This document shows, in pieces, positions 47,942-56,542 of a DNA stretch of 64,000 bases. The notes beneath the pieces are model-generated. The model was not told where the DNA came from. It searched no databases and was given only the letters and a program-made list of their open reading frames with translations. Source of the stretch: CAWFQB01 sp965277875 (lineage in GTDB: Bacteria > Armatimonadota > Chthonomonadetes > Chthonomonadales > Chthonomonadaceae); the NCBI GenBank assembly GCA_965277875.1, contig CBDIDV010000002.1:186001-250000 (forward strand), given 5' to 3'. Position numbers and translations under genes: made by a program. Positions within the stretch are counted from its first letter, which is position 1, and the number at the start of each line of letters is the position of its first letter.

Positions 47942-48005
47942 CGCAGGAACTTGTTTGCTGCGTATCGCTTATCAGGACGCGACCGGCAGCGAACAAGTTC
48001 CTGCG
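47942..48005. repeat. Inverted repeat between secreted protein and L,D-transpeptidase genes
   Basis: Arms 47942-47961 and 47986-48005, 19 of 20 matched (CGCAGGAACTTGTTTGCTGC), loop 24 nt. Lies in the 138-bp spacer between two minus-strand genes. Confidence 0.9.
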
Positions 48006-48026
48006 ACCAGGGGCGGAGGCTTAGAA

Positions 48027-49862
48027 TTATGGCAGACGCAGGCGGTAGACGATTACGTTCGTGGGCGCGCTGTCGGACACAATCAGGAACTGCACCTCGT
48101 CGGCATGTTCACCGATCTTTTTATGCCGCATATACTTATGCCGCATATACAATCCTGATTGGGCGGGCGCATCCGCAGCAGTCAGCAGAGCGGGCAGGCC
48201 CCTGTCCGTCAGCATATCAAATGCCTGCCGCGCTTGTGCGCGCAGGTCGGCTGACCGTAATCCCCCGGCCTGCTCCGCCTGGCGGCGCTGCGCGGCGGAA
48301 AGCAGGCTGACCAGATGCAGCACGGGGTACAGTTGCTGCATGTTCGTTTGAACCGCTGCCTGCGTCTCGCCATACGCAACGGCGGCGGGCATCATCCGGC
48401 ATTGCAGACGCGTCAACCCGCCCAGCAAAAGATAATCGTCCAGTGTCATGGGCAGCTTCCTGGCCGCGATCTTACGCATGTGCGTGATGGCCTCGTCCGG
48501 CGGCTCGCCGCGCAAATCGAGACCGGGCGTGACCGTAGTAACGCGCAAAACCCCGTCCTCATAGCGTATTCTGTGCGCGAACGCCCGCGCGATCTGATCC
48601 AGAGCCTGCGGCAGGGTGTACTCGTCGCGGTCGGTCAGCAGCCAGTCGTAGGGCGTAAAGCGGCTGCTGAAATAGTCGTCGCTCACGATGCTGATGCCGG
48701 TCTGCCGCGCCACGCTTTCCAGCACGGCGGCAAGCGAGTTACGCTGTAAAATGCCCGCAAAGCGCAGTCGCTTTTCCCGCTTCGCCCCCGCAAGGCCGTT
48801 CAGCGAAACCATGTTGTCGTCAACCGCCTGATTGACTTCTGCGCTGGAACCATCATTGGTGTCAATGCCGCGCAGTCCCTGGCGATGCGCGTCCAGATGC
48901 GTGGTATTGAGGTCCCTGCCGTCCGCGTTTACGATGGCAAGCCGCACATCGCCGTTCATGGCGACAAACCCCACCTGCCTGCCGCTTAGGTCCGGGTACG
49001 GGGGCAGCGGGCCGCGCGAGTCGGCGCGCGGCTGGCTTAACTGGGCCAGCAGGCTTTGCTGCGTGGCGGGCTTTAGGGAGGAGAAGGGGCGGGCGAACAG
49101 CAGATGATCGTGCATATAAGAGTTGTTGGCGGCAATAAGAACGTCCACATCGTCGGGAGCCGCGCGATCCGCCAGTCGCTGTAGCTGCGAGGCGGACAGA
49201 TCGCCGAGCATATCGGCAAAGGAGGGCTTGTCTTTGGACTGCGCGGCAAGGCTGGCGTTGAGGGCGGCCAATGTGGCGTCGCTTTTGGCTTTCAGATCGC
49301 GCTGTTCACGCTCTTCGGAAGCGCGCATGGCGGCCCGCTCGATCAGGCGCGTCTCATTGGACGGATACAGTTCGTAGCCGACGGGGGCAGCGGCCTGGCT
49401 TACTGTAACGGCGGCAGCCGGATTTGCGGCATTCGCTGCATTTGTCGCTGCAGTAGAGGCATGGCCTGCGGCGGGAGTCGCGATGCGCCAGGAAAAGCCG
49501 AACACGCGGGCAAGCGCGGTCATCAGGTCATGCAGGGGCAGTTTCGCGGCAAAGGCGCTGACGCGGCGCGTCCTGATGGCGTCCGCAGTCGTAAGGTGTA
49601 CGCCGCTGCTTTTTGTCAGTTCCTCCAGACACTGCTGCAATGTCGTGGAAGGGGCGGCGAGCGTAACGGGAACGGCAAGGCGCGTGTCGCGCTCCATTTC
49701 CGCCTGGAAAACTTCCTGCCGAACTGTCGGCACGGGCATCGGAGCGCTTTTGCCCGCCTGCGCCGCGCTCCCGGTTTGCGCCTGACCCGCGCAGGCGCAG
49801 GAAATGGCGAGCAGTCCCAAAACAAGCCCTGTCCGGTTCGATCTCGTAAGCTTCGATGTCAT
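48027..49862 (-). CDS. Secreted protein with two STN-like domains
   Basis: 611 aa. Signal peptide (LVLGLLAISCACAGQAQ). Two stretches look like secretin/TonB short N-terminal (STN) modules: about 73-125 (VTLAAPSTTLQQCLEELTKS) and about 370-440 (LRFAGILQRNSLAAVLESVA). Between them is an Ala-rich linker and a charged region with EREQRDLKAKSDA. The C-terminus contains an in-frame duplication YMRHKYMRHK from a 15-bp DNA repeat. No barrel domain, so not a secretin itself. Function unknown. ATG 49862. Confidence 0.65.
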   Translation of the reverse strand: MTSKLTRSNRTGLVLGLLAISCACAGQAQTGSAAQAGKSAPMPVPTVRQEVFQAEMERDTRLAVPVTLAAPSTTLQQCLEELTKSSGVHLTTADAIRTRRVSAFAAKLPLHDLMTALARVFGFSWRIATPAAGHASTAATNAANAANPAAAVTVSQAAAPVGYELYPSNETRLIERAAMRASEEREQRDLKAKSDATLAALNASLAAQSKDKPSFADMLGDLSASQLQRLADRAAPDDVDVLIAANNSYMHDHLLFARPFSSLKPATQQSLLAQLSQPRADSRGPLPPYPDLSGRQVGFVAMNGDVRLAIVNADGRDLNTTHLDAHRQGLRGIDTNDGSSAEVNQAVDDNMVSLNGLAGAKREKRLRFAGILQRNSLAAVLESVARQTGISIVSDDYFSSRFTPYDWLLTDRDEYTLPQALDQIARAFAHRIRYEDGVLRVTTVTPGLDLRGEPPDEAITHMRKIAARKLPMTLDDYLLLGGLTRLQCRMMPAAVAYGETQAAVQTNMQQLYPVLHLVSLLSAAQRRQAEQAGGLRSADLRAQARQAFDMLTDRGLPALLTAADAPAQSGLYMRHKYMRHKKIGEHADEVQFLIVSDSAPTNVIVYRLRLP

Positions 49863-49925
49863 GGACGATCCCGCTTCCTCTGGTAAGTGTCGTTTACCAT
49901 TACCCTGACGCCGCCGCGCGGCCCG

Positions 49926-50807
49926 TTAAAAAATACGCCGGGGGCGAGCGCCTGACGTGTCGAATACCTGACGCGTCACGCCGGGAGGAAGGTAGATGTT
50001 TTTGTCCACTTCCAGCAGACCGACGCTTGTGCCGGGCGACAACTGAAACCGCGACAGAGGAACGCTTGGGAGGAATTTCAGTTTACGCACCTGGAAAGTC
50101 TCGCGCTTGGGGGGAATGCGCCCGCCGGCAAACGCGATGAACTTGTCGAGTTTTAGCACAAGCCGCGTCTTCGGCTCGATCCAGACTTGCACGCCCTCTT
50201 TTTGCAAGGCTGGATGCTTGTTTTCCTGACCGGCGCGGGGAAATGTGATCTCCCCCTCACAGCGGTCGCAAACATACCCGGCGATGGTGTCGGTTCCGGT
50301 CTTGTGTATTTGCACGTCGCCGTATGCATCCAGTTTTGCCAGATTAGGGATGCGGCTGTAAGCCGAATGGGTGAGATGCGGATTAAAAACAGAATGCCCC
50401 GTGAGGTGGTAGCGGCGCATCACAGCCTCCGTCCCATCCCTTTGCGCTTCCTGATAGTAAGCGCGGTTGGTGGTGGAGGCGCTGGTAGTCGCGCTGCCAC
50501 CAGAAGTGAACCAGACGCCATGCTCGGGCGTTCCATCGTAGATTTCCGTGATGTCTCTGGCGGCATCCAGCGGCAGAACGCCGGTCGGCTGCCAGCCCGG
50601 ATTGTACTCCATGCGGTAGCGGCCTTTGTCGAACAGTACGCGATGCATTTTGGCATACAGGCCGTTGCCGGTCTCAAACTCCGCCTCGTAAGTAAAGGCA
50701 GACGCCGCAGCGTCGTCAGGCAAAGCGTTTCCACAATGCGCCTGCGCCGTCAGCGCAGCAGCCGTGAAGAGTTTGAAGATTAGCGTAATCAAGTTCCGTG
50801 CAGTCAT
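49926..50807 (-). CDS. Secreted LolA/outer-membrane-sorting-like hypothetical protein
   Basis: 293 aa. Signal peptide (LITLIFKLFTAAALTAQAHC). The mature part reads like a LolA-type half-barrel: FTYEAEFETGNGLYAKMHRV, LFDKGRYRMEYNPG, VQVWIEPKTRLVLKLDKF. A CxxC (VCDRCEGE) lies in the middle. Likely binds lipid or a hydrophobic ligand in the periplasm, but the family is not certain. ATG 50807 with AGGGGG 4 bases upstream; the frame is open further upstream to 51128 across the neighbour. Confidence 0.65.
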   Translation of the reverse strand: MTARNLITLIFKLFTAAALTAQAHCGNALPDDAAASAFTYEAEFETGNGLYAKMHRVLFDKGRYRMEYNPGWQPTGVLPLDAARDITEIYDGTPEHGVWFTSGGSATTSASTTNRAYYQEAQRDGTEAVMRRYHLTGHSVFNPHLTHSAYSRIPNLAKLDAYGDVQIHKTGTDTIAGYVCDRCEGEITFPRAGQENKHPALQKEGVQVWIEPKTRLVLKLDKFIAFAGGRIPPKRETFQVRKLKFLPSVPLSRFQLSPGTSVGLLEVDKNIYLPPGVTRQVFDTSGARPRRIF

Positions 50808-50865
50808 AGCGCCCCCTGCATTACATCCAACAAGCCCAAAGTACGCCGCGCAGCATACTTTACAT

Positions 50866-51330
50866 TTAGCTGTTGTAGCTGCCAAATAGGCTGCTTTCAT
50901 CACGCGTACCGTCGGAATACTCTGCGTAGTCGCTCCAGTAGTAGTGTCCATAAGCCTGGTTTTTGCATGTCCACGCATGTTGGAGCAGGTCGGTTTCGTT
51001 GTCCCCGTACACCATGTACTTGGGGTTCCCGCCATTGAGTTTGACATATTGATTGTTGGTGGAGTAGTCGTTTTCCCAGGCGTACATGCCCAGCTCCAGG
51101 CAGCCCTTTTCGGTTGAAGATACGTCACACCGTAAGGTGTAGTTCGTGTTCAGGCCGATGTCGCCCGGACCGACGATCACGTTGGGCGGGCTGGCATTCG
51201 CCGGGTTGGAGGTGGGAGTAGGACTGTCCAGTATGGTATCGGTTTTTGCCTGCAGCGAGAGGCTGCCGAGAAAGACGGCGATGGCTGCGACCAGGACGCG
51301 TCGCAGGGGGGTGATAGTTGAGGAAATCAT
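50866..51330 (-). CDS. Secreted hypothetical protein, Tyr/Asn-rich
   Basis: 154 aa. Signal peptide (RRVLVAAIAVFLGSLSLQA). The mature part has two or three cysteines (RCDVSS, GCLELG, WTCKN) and a Tyr-rich end (AYGHYYWSDYAEYSDGTRDE). Family not recognised. ATG 51330 with AAGG 7 bases upstream; a 15-bp tandem array lies directly in front. Confidence 0.65.
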   Translation of the reverse strand: MISSTITPLRRVLVAAIAVFLGSLSLQAKTDTILDSPTPTSNPANASPPNVIVGPGDIGLNTNYTLRCDVSSTEKGCLELGMYAWENDYSTNNQYVKLNGGNPKYMVYGDNETDLLQHAWTCKNQAYGHYYWSDYAEYSDGTRDESSLFGSYNS

Positions 51331-51345
51331 GCTGTGACCTTTCTA

Positions 51346-51395
51346 ACACGAGAAAGGTGTACACGAGAAAGGTGTACACGAGAAAGGTGTACACG
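51346..51395. repeat. 15-bp tandem array (3.3 copies)
   Basis: Unit ACACGAGAAAGGTGT at 51346-51360, 51361-51375, 51376-51390, then ACACG. Each unit is itself a partial dyad (ACAC...GTGT). It ends 16 bases before the start of the secreted gene on the minus strand. Confidence 0.95.
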
Positions 51396-51598
51396 CGGGC
51401 TGAGAGTACGCTGCGCGGCGCACAGGAAAGCGACTGCAAGAACTGCATTTGCTTATCCTGTTGCATTCATTACGATGCTATCGCATGAAGGTTGCAATAA
51501 TTCGCGTATTATTTATAGTTTTCCAAGTATTTTTTCAAATTTGTGTTCGTCCTACTGTGGCGGTGTCACGGTCATGTTTACGTGTGTTGGATAGCCTG

Positions 51599-52381
51599 CT
51601 AACCAGTCTCCCGCATTCCGAGGAACGCGCCCATGCGCCCGCAGCCGGGAACCAGGCGGTGACTGAAGAACAGTTTTGTGTCGCGGTCTGTACGATACGG
51701 GCAGATGTCGAAGTTGGATGGGGGTACGCCCGCCTGCTTTAGCTGATGCGTCACGGCGGCGAACAGGTCAAGACGCCAATGACCGGGGCGAGTGGGAGTA
51801 AACACGCCCTCGGCCTGCGCGTCATCAGGCGTAAAACCGTTGTATACGCGCTTGTCCACCTCATACCCGTCCGGCCCGATACCCGGCCCGATAGCGACCA
51901 GACAGGCGGCGGGATGCGTTCCGAAGCGCGCCGTCATGGTTTCCAATGTTCTGACCGCGATACGCCCTGCCGTGCCGCGCCAGCCGGAATGCGCCAGCCC
52001 GATGACGTTGTGGATCGGGTCGAGAAAGAAGATCGGCAGACAGTCGGCAACCGTGATGCCGAGCAGCAGTCCCGGCGTGTTCGTCACCAGCGCGTCGCAG
52101 CCGGGAATCGCCGTATCGGGAGAAAGCGCGCCCCGTCCCGCGTCCGCCGCGCCCACAACCGCTACATTCGCGCCGTGCGTTTGCGCGGGGACGACAAGCT
52201 GCGCGGGCTTGAACCGCATACCTTCACACGCATGTATTCTGTTTTCCCTAACCTCATTGCCATCCAGAGCAACGCTGAAGGACATGTTATTTTCGTCGTC
52301 CTGATCGTTACGCAGCGTAACGCAAAGGACAACTGAGGGAAAACGCGTGAGCCATCGTGAGAAAGGATGATGATTATCCAT
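51599..52381 (-). CDS. pgeF: Polyphenol oxidase/laccase-domain peptidoglycan editing factor (YfiH)
   Basis: 260 aa. YfiH/PgeF hydrolyses wrongly placed serine from muropeptide precursors; the fold also oxidises phenols and purine nucleosides. Seen: PAQTHGANV, GCDALVTNTPGLLLGITVAD, DCLPIFF, GLAHSGWRGTAGRIA, and SHRLVPGCGRMGAFLGM, giving the His/Cys/His zinc set. ATG 52381 keeps the N-terminal strand (SRWLTRFPSVV) and overlaps the toxin stop as ATGGATAA; ATG 52285 would truncate it. The frame runs on upstream through the frameshifted toxin gene. Confidence 0.9.
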   Translation of the reverse strand: MDNHHPFSRWLTRFPSVVLCVTLRNDQDDENNMSFSVALDGNEVRENRIHACEGMRFKPAQLVVPAQTHGANVAVVGAADAGRGALSPDTAIPGCDALVTNTPGLLLGITVADCLPIFFLDPIHNVIGLAHSGWRGTAGRIAVRTLETMTARFGTHPAACLVAIGPGIGPDGYEVDKRVYNGFTPDDAQAEGVFTPTRPGHWRLDLFAAVTHQLKQAGVPPSNFDICPYRTDRDTKLFFSHRLVPGCGRMGAFLGMRETG

Positions 52382-52711
52382 TAGTATCGGTTTCGGGTTC
52401 ATCGGGCAGCAATGGCTGCATGGAACTGTGCCGGACGTGAAGCACATAGACAACCTCTGCGCGAATCGTAAATAAAATGCGGTAAACATCGTGCCGTCTG
52501 CCATACAGAAGCTGCCGGATCTCCTGCGTGAAAACATCGTTCTCAGGCGCGTAGGAACACCTACGGGAAAATCTTTGAGCGTGTCCAGGGCGTCAACAAC
52601 ACCGTTGTACCAGCGGGTCGCCGCGTCAAACGAATTGTTCTCGCCTTTGAACACGTAGATTTCCAAGATTTCTGTGTTTGCTTCGCGCGACACTTCAACG
52701 AGGTATGCCAT
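52374..52711 (-). pseudogene. RelE/ParE-family toxin with frameshift
   Basis: Starts MAYLVEVSREANTEILEIYV, WYNGVVDALDTLKDFP. Near 52564 the frame breaks; the other frame continues as RRCSYAPENDVFTQEIRQLL, YGRRHDVYRILFTI, VVYVLHVRHSS and stops at 52376-52374, a normal toxin end. One base is missing next to a CCC/TTTT run, so either a disabled toxin or an assembly indel. Overlaps the antitoxin by 17 bp. Confidence 0.85.
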
Positions 52712-52985
52712 ATTTCTGCCGCATCTCCTGGTCAAACTCCTGCAAAGATTGGGTGCGGCCCTCCTCTACGTCCTGCAGCCCGCGCTTGATGCCTTCGATA
52801 GCTTCCAGGCGATCTATCGTTTCCAGCATACGCTGATAACTTTCCGCATCCTGAACAACGATTTCCGCCTTGCCGTTCACGGTCAGCACGACCGGCATAC
52901 CGGAATCCTTCATTGCGCGAATAAACTCCGGCGTTTTGCGCTTGAAGCTAGAAAGCGATTGAATATCACGGCTTAGATTTATCAT
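52695..52985 (-). CDS. Phd/YefM-family antitoxin
   Basis: 96 aa. MINLSRDIQSLSSFKRKTPE, FIRAMKDSGMPVVLTVNGKA, EIVVQDAESYQRMLE is the Phd/YefM DNA-binding and dimer domain; the C-terminal helix binds the toxin. ATG 52985 with AGGA 8 bases upstream. Overlaps the toxin start. It would neutralise the RelE/ParE toxin and repress the pair; with the toxin broken, it may be free. Confidence 0.9.
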   Translation of the reverse strand: MINLSRDIQSLSSFKRKTPEFIRAMKDSGMPVVLTVNGKAEIVVQDAESYQRMLETIDRLEAIEGIKRGLQDVEEGRTQSLQEFDQEMRQKYGIPR

Positions 52986-53043
52986 TTTGGTGATCCTGCA
53001 CAAAATAAGAACTAAATTTCATGTTACTGCTAAAGATAAGAAT

Positions 53044-53069
53044 GCGCCTGTCCTTGCTGAGGCAGGCGC
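53044..53069 (-). terminator. Hairpin after ftsZ
   Basis: GCGCCTG (53044-53050) pairs with CAGGCGC (53063-53069), followed on the minus strand by ATTCTTATC. Weak T run. Confidence 0.5.
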
Positions 53070-53090
53070 GTCCTGTACTTGTACGTAGTT

Positions 53091-54356
53091 TTATGGGCGG
53101 CGGCGCAGGAAGGCGGGGATGTCTATGTCCTCGGTCGGCGGCTTGCGCTCCGGCGTTGTAGGCGGCGTTGTGGGCGGCGTGGCGCTAGCGGGCGGGTCGC
53201 CTGCGCGCATCGGCGTGGGCGTGTTGGACGCGGGCGGGTTGGCGGGCGGGTTGGCGCTGCGCCCGTTCACGCTGTCGCCGGGCTGGTAGGGACGGGCAGG
53301 GCTGGTATACGAGTTTGCGCCCTGCGCGGGGGGCGGCGTCTGCGTCTGCGGCTTGGTGTCAATCACGCGCAGATCGGGCGCGTTCGAGACGCCGCTGAAG
53401 CCGGTCGCCAGAACCGTGACGCGCACCTCGCCCTCCAGACTCGGATCGGCCACCCAGCCAAAGATAATGTTGGCGTCGCGCTGATCGCACAGTTCCTGTA
53501 TCTGGTTGGCGGCCTCGGTAAACTCCTGCAGGGTCAGGTCGTTGCCGGATGTGACGTTGACCAGAACGCGCGTCGCGCCGTTGATGCTGGTTTCCAGAAG
53601 CTGCGAGCTGACGGCGTTCTGCGCGGCTTCGATGGCCCGCTGATCGCCGCTGCTGTGTCCGATTCCCATCAGGGCGGGGCCGGCTTTGGTCATAATGGCC
53701 CGCACATCGGCAAAGTCCACGTTGATCATGCCCGGTATGGTGATGATGTCCGAAATACCCTGTACGCCCTGACGCAGCACATCGTCGGCCACCTTGAAGG
53801 CTTCCACAAGCGTCATGCGCCGGTCGCCCACGCTGAGAAGTTTCTCGTTCGGCACGATGATGATGGTGTCCACCTTGCTTTTGAGGTTTTCAACACCCTC
53901 TTCGGCAAGACGCATACGGCGCGGGCCTTCAAACGGGAACGGCTTGGTGACGACGGCGACCGTCAAGGCTCCCATTTCGGATGCGATTTCCGCGATGACC
54001 GGCGCGGCCCCGGTTCCGGTTCCGCCGCCCATGCCCGCCGTGATGAACACCATGTCAGCCCCGTCCATCATCTTCTTGATTTCGCTTTTGCTCTCCTCGG
54101 CAGCCGCGCGCCCGATGCTCGGATCGCCGCCCGCGCCCAGGCCCCGCGTGCTGTTTTCGCCCAACTGCAATTTGCGCGGGGCTTTAGAGATGTTCAGCAC
54201 CTGCAGGTCGGTGTTCATCGCCAGGAACTCGACTCCGCTCAGTCCGGCCTCGATCATGCGGTTCACGGCGTTTGTGCCGCCGCCGCCCGCGCCGATCACT
54301 TTGATGCGCGCAGAACCCAATTCCGGCAAACTCCCGCCCAGAGGATTGTTGATCAT
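53091..54356 (-). CDS. ftsZ: Cell division protein FtsZ
   Basis: 421 aa. Tubulin-like GTPase that forms the Z ring. Seen: ARIKVIGAGGGGTNAVNRMI, the tubulin signature GMGGGTGTGAAPVIA, NEKLLSVGDRR, T7 loop NVDFADVRAIM, a Pro/Thr-rich linker (about residues 325-408), and the conserved C-terminal tail DIDIPAFLRRRP that binds FtsA. ATG 54356 with GGAAGGG upstream. Separated from ftsA by 343 bp with its own promoter. Confidence 0.97.
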   Translation of the reverse strand: MINNPLGGSLPELGSARIKVIGAGGGGTNAVNRMIEAGLSGVEFLAMNTDLQVLNISKAPRKLQLGENSTRGLGAGGDPSIGRAAAEESKSEIKKMMDGADMVFITAGMGGGTGTGAAPVIAEIASEMGALTVAVVTKPFPFEGPRRMRLAEEGVENLKSKVDTIIIVPNEKLLSVGDRRMTLVEAFKVADDVLRQGVQGISDIITIPGMINVDFADVRAIMTKAGPALMGIGHSSGDQRAIEAAQNAVSSQLLETSINGATRVLVNVTSGNDLTLQEFTEAANQIQELCDQRDANIIFGWVADPSLEGEVRVTVLATGFSGVSNAPDLRVIDTKPQTQTPPPAQGANSYTSPARPYQPGDSVNGRSANPPANPPASNTPTPMRAGDPPASATPPTTPPTTPERKPPTEDIDIPAFLRRRP

Positions 54357-54699
54357 CGTCGCCCTTCCCGTACTTTATGTCAAGATAACTTGGTTTAAAC
54401 TGATTTATTTCGATCCGGCGCATCGGCTCTGTCTGCCGCCGCGCAGCAGCCTGTATCAACGTCTCGTCCGTATGTCGGGTTTGTGAGACCGCTTGCAAAT
54501 ATAACGCTTATTATAGCCTTAACACGCGTGTTTTTACAAATTTTTCGCGTCATTGTCCGTGGCGCAGGACAAATGCCGACGACCGGATCATACAAATCCG
54601 GTCTTGGGCAAAGGGTTATGCAGCCATTTAGTTGGCCTTGTTTTCAAGTGCGAACATGCCTGCGCCGGCAACAAAAACCATGAGCGGCAGGCTCGCCGC
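54357..54699. other. ftsA-ftsZ spacer
   Basis: 343 bp between two genes that are usually adjacent. It contains the predicted ftsZ promoter (54510-54539) with a central palindrome, and a perfect 8-bp hairpin GACCGGAT-N7-ATCCGGTC (54581-54603). Confidence 0.6.
54510..54539 (-). promoter_or_regulatory. Predicted ftsZ promoter with palindromic operator candidate
   Basis: Minus strand TTGTAA (54539-54534), 18-bp spacer, TATAAT (54515-54510). The spacer carries the perfect 12-bp palindrome AACACGCGTGTT (54521-54532), well placed for a repressor or activator. Confidence 0.6.
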
Positions 54700-55950
54700 C
54701 TATTCGCCGCTGCCAAGAATTGTCTGGAACCAGTGCAGTATTTTGCGGAGGAAGGGGGGCAGGCTGTCGCTGTTCCTGCGCCGCGCAGGCCGTTCCGTTT
54801 CGCGTTGCCGCCGCGCACCGTAGAGAATCAGGCCGACTGCCGTAGCGTAGCGCGGATCGCGCAGGTCTTCGGGCAGGCTGCCGATGCCCTGCGGCTCGCC
54901 GATGCGAACGGGCATGTGCAGGATTTGCTGCGCGACCGCCGCGCACCCCTTTAGCTGACTGCCGCCGCCGCTGATGACCAGGCCCGCCGCGACACGGTTC
55001 AGGCAGTCGCCCCGTTCCAGTTCCGCGTGTACCAGTTCAAACAGTTCCTGCATACGCGGCTCGATGATCTGCACCAGAGCGCGGCGGCGCAGCTTGCGGC
55101 TTTCCTCGCGTCCCACCTGCCGCACCTGAATCACATCGTCGTCGCCGATCAGTTCGGCGAGCGCGCTGCCGCTTTCGGTTTTCAGCCGCTCGGCCTCCTG
55201 ATGCCCCACGGTCAGGCCATACGCCACATCGTTTGTGACATGATTACCGCCCACGGGGATTACGGCGGAGTAGAAGATCTCGCCATTCACCCACACGGCC
55301 ATGTCGGACGTGCCGCCGCCGATGTCCACCAGGCAGACACCCAGCTCTTTTTCATCGTCGTGCAGCACGGCTTCGCCTGTCGCCAGCGGTTCCAGTACGC
55401 TCTCGATCACTTCCAGATGGGCGCGAGTCACGCATTTCTCAATGTTTTGCAGGCAGGTCGTGGCCCCATGCACGATATGCGTATGCACTTCCAGCCGCTG
55501 CCCGTTCATGCCGGCGGGATGCCGAATGCCCGTCTGCCCGTCAATGGAATACGAGCGCGGGATGGCGTGGAGTATCTGTCGGTCAGGCGGCAGAACGATC
55601 ACGCGGGCCGCTTCCAATACGCGGTCTACATCGGTGTACGTGATCTCGCGGTCGGCATGGGTGATGGCTATGCGGCCATTGCTGTTCAGCGAGGAGATAT
55701 GCTCGCCGGTGACGCCGACATATACGCCCTCGACATCCCGCCCCGCCTGCCGCGCTGCCGTCGCAACGGCCTCCTCGATGGCGCGGGTCGTGCTGTCAAT
55801 GTCTACGACCATGCCTTTTTTCATACCCAGCGAGGGGGCCATGCCCACGCCGGTAATCATGATCTCCCCGTGTTCCGTTTGTTCCGCAATGAGGGCGCAA
55901 ATCTTGGTTGTGCCAATATCCAATCCCGTAATGATGTCGTTTCGCGCCAC
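54700..55950 (-). CDS. ftsA: Cell division protein FtsA
   Basis: 416 aa. Actin-like ATPase that tethers FtsZ to the membrane. Seen: DIITGLDIGTTKICALIAEQ, VYVGVTGEHISSLNSNGRIA, LVDIGGGTSDMAVW, IPVGGNHVTNDVAYGL, GLVISGGGSQLKG, and a basic/aromatic C-terminal amphipathic helix (LPPFLRKILHWFQTIL) for membrane binding. GTG start at 55950. An inverted repeat lies between it and the upstream sbp gene. Confidence 0.96.
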   Translation of the reverse strand: MARNDIITGLDIGTTKICALIAEQTEHGEIMITGVGMAPSLGMKKGMVVDIDSTTRAIEEAVATAARQAGRDVEGVYVGVTGEHISSLNSNGRIAITHADREITYTDVDRVLEAARVIVLPPDRQILHAIPRSYSIDGQTGIRHPAGMNGQRLEVHTHIVHGATTCLQNIEKCVTRAHLEVIESVLEPLATGEAVLHDDEKELGVCLVDIGGGTSDMAVWVNGEIFYSAVIPVGGNHVTNDVAYGLTVGHQEAERLKTESGSALAELIGDDDVIQVRQVGREESRKLRRRALVQIIEPRMQELFELVHAELERGDCLNRVAAGLVISGGGSQLKGCAAVAQQILHMPVRIGEPQGIGSLPEDLRDPRYATAVGLILYGARRQRETERPARRRNSDSLPPFLRKILHWFQTILGSGE

Positions 55951-55975
55951 TCAGTTCACCCGTTCGTTGTTCGTA

Positions 55976-56107
55976 GTTTGTAGTTCGTAGTTCGTGGTTC
56001 GTCAGCAGGCGACGCGTCCGGCGTTTAGCGCGTGAGCGCAGTATTTGCCGAACATAAAGCGACAGCCAGGCCAACCCACCCCGAACCACGAACTACGAAC
56101 TACGAAC
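55976..56107. repeat. Inverted repeat between sbp and ftsA
   Basis: Arms 55976-56001 and 56082-56107, 25 of 26 matched, made of GTTCGTAGTTCGTAGTTCGT words; loop about 80 nt. Confidence 0.92.
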
Positions 56108-56113
56108 CTGTAT

Positions 56114-56542
56114 TTATCCCAGCGGCCCTGCCGGCCCGGAAAGGCTGGCGAAGGCGGCGGCGTTGTCTTCCTGGACGCGCTTGCGCGCCATCGCCAGCTT
56201 GTTCAGATAGAAGCGGCGCATCAGGGACAGGTTGTTGAAAATGCGCGCGCCCAGCACAAGGACGGCGACCAGTCCCAGGTCGTCGCCGATCTGTGTGCCG
56301 AACCAGGTCAGGCCCACGGCGAGGATCGCGTTCAGAATAAACCCGCTGGCGAACACGTCGTTCTGGAAGCGGCCCTCGACCCCGGCGCGGATGCCGCCGA
56401 AAACCGTGTCAATGCCGGCCAGCGCGGCCACGCTCAGGTAGGGCGCATAATCAATGGGAACGGCCCAGTGAAAAACGTTGAACAGGGCAGTGCCGACTAA
56501 AAGGCCCGCGATCAGGCCCGCAAGAGGCAGAAGGGCTTTCAT
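56114..56542 (-). CDS. sbp: Small basic protein Sbp (DUF1290)
   Basis: 142 aa, polytopic membrane protein. Motif IDTVFGGIRAGVEGRFQNDV, then FASGFILNAILAVGLTWFG and ARIFNNLSLMRRF are typical of DUF1290. Found next to DUF881 and ftsA/ftsZ in Firmicutes and others; exact role in division unknown. ATG 56542 overlaps the DUF881 stop (ATGA), with GGAGG upstream. Confidence 0.9.
   Translation of the reverse strand: MKALLPLAGLIAGLLVGTALFNVFHWAVPIDYAPYLSVAALAGIDTVFGGIRAGVEGRFQNDVFASGFILNAILAVGLTWFGTQIGDDLGLVAVLVLGARIFNNLSLMRRFYLNKLAMARKRVQEDNAAAFASLSGPAGPLG

Noticed and set aside
51599..52735. Single 378-aa fusion protein of toxin and PgeF
   Set aside because: The toxin part fits its family only after a frameshift, and PgeF has its own start at 52381. 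The fusion frame is a by-product of the missing base.
53079..54398. 439-codon plus-strand frame opposite ftsZ
   Set aside because: Shadow of ftsZ; composition is Arg/His/Ala-rich as typical for reverse frames.
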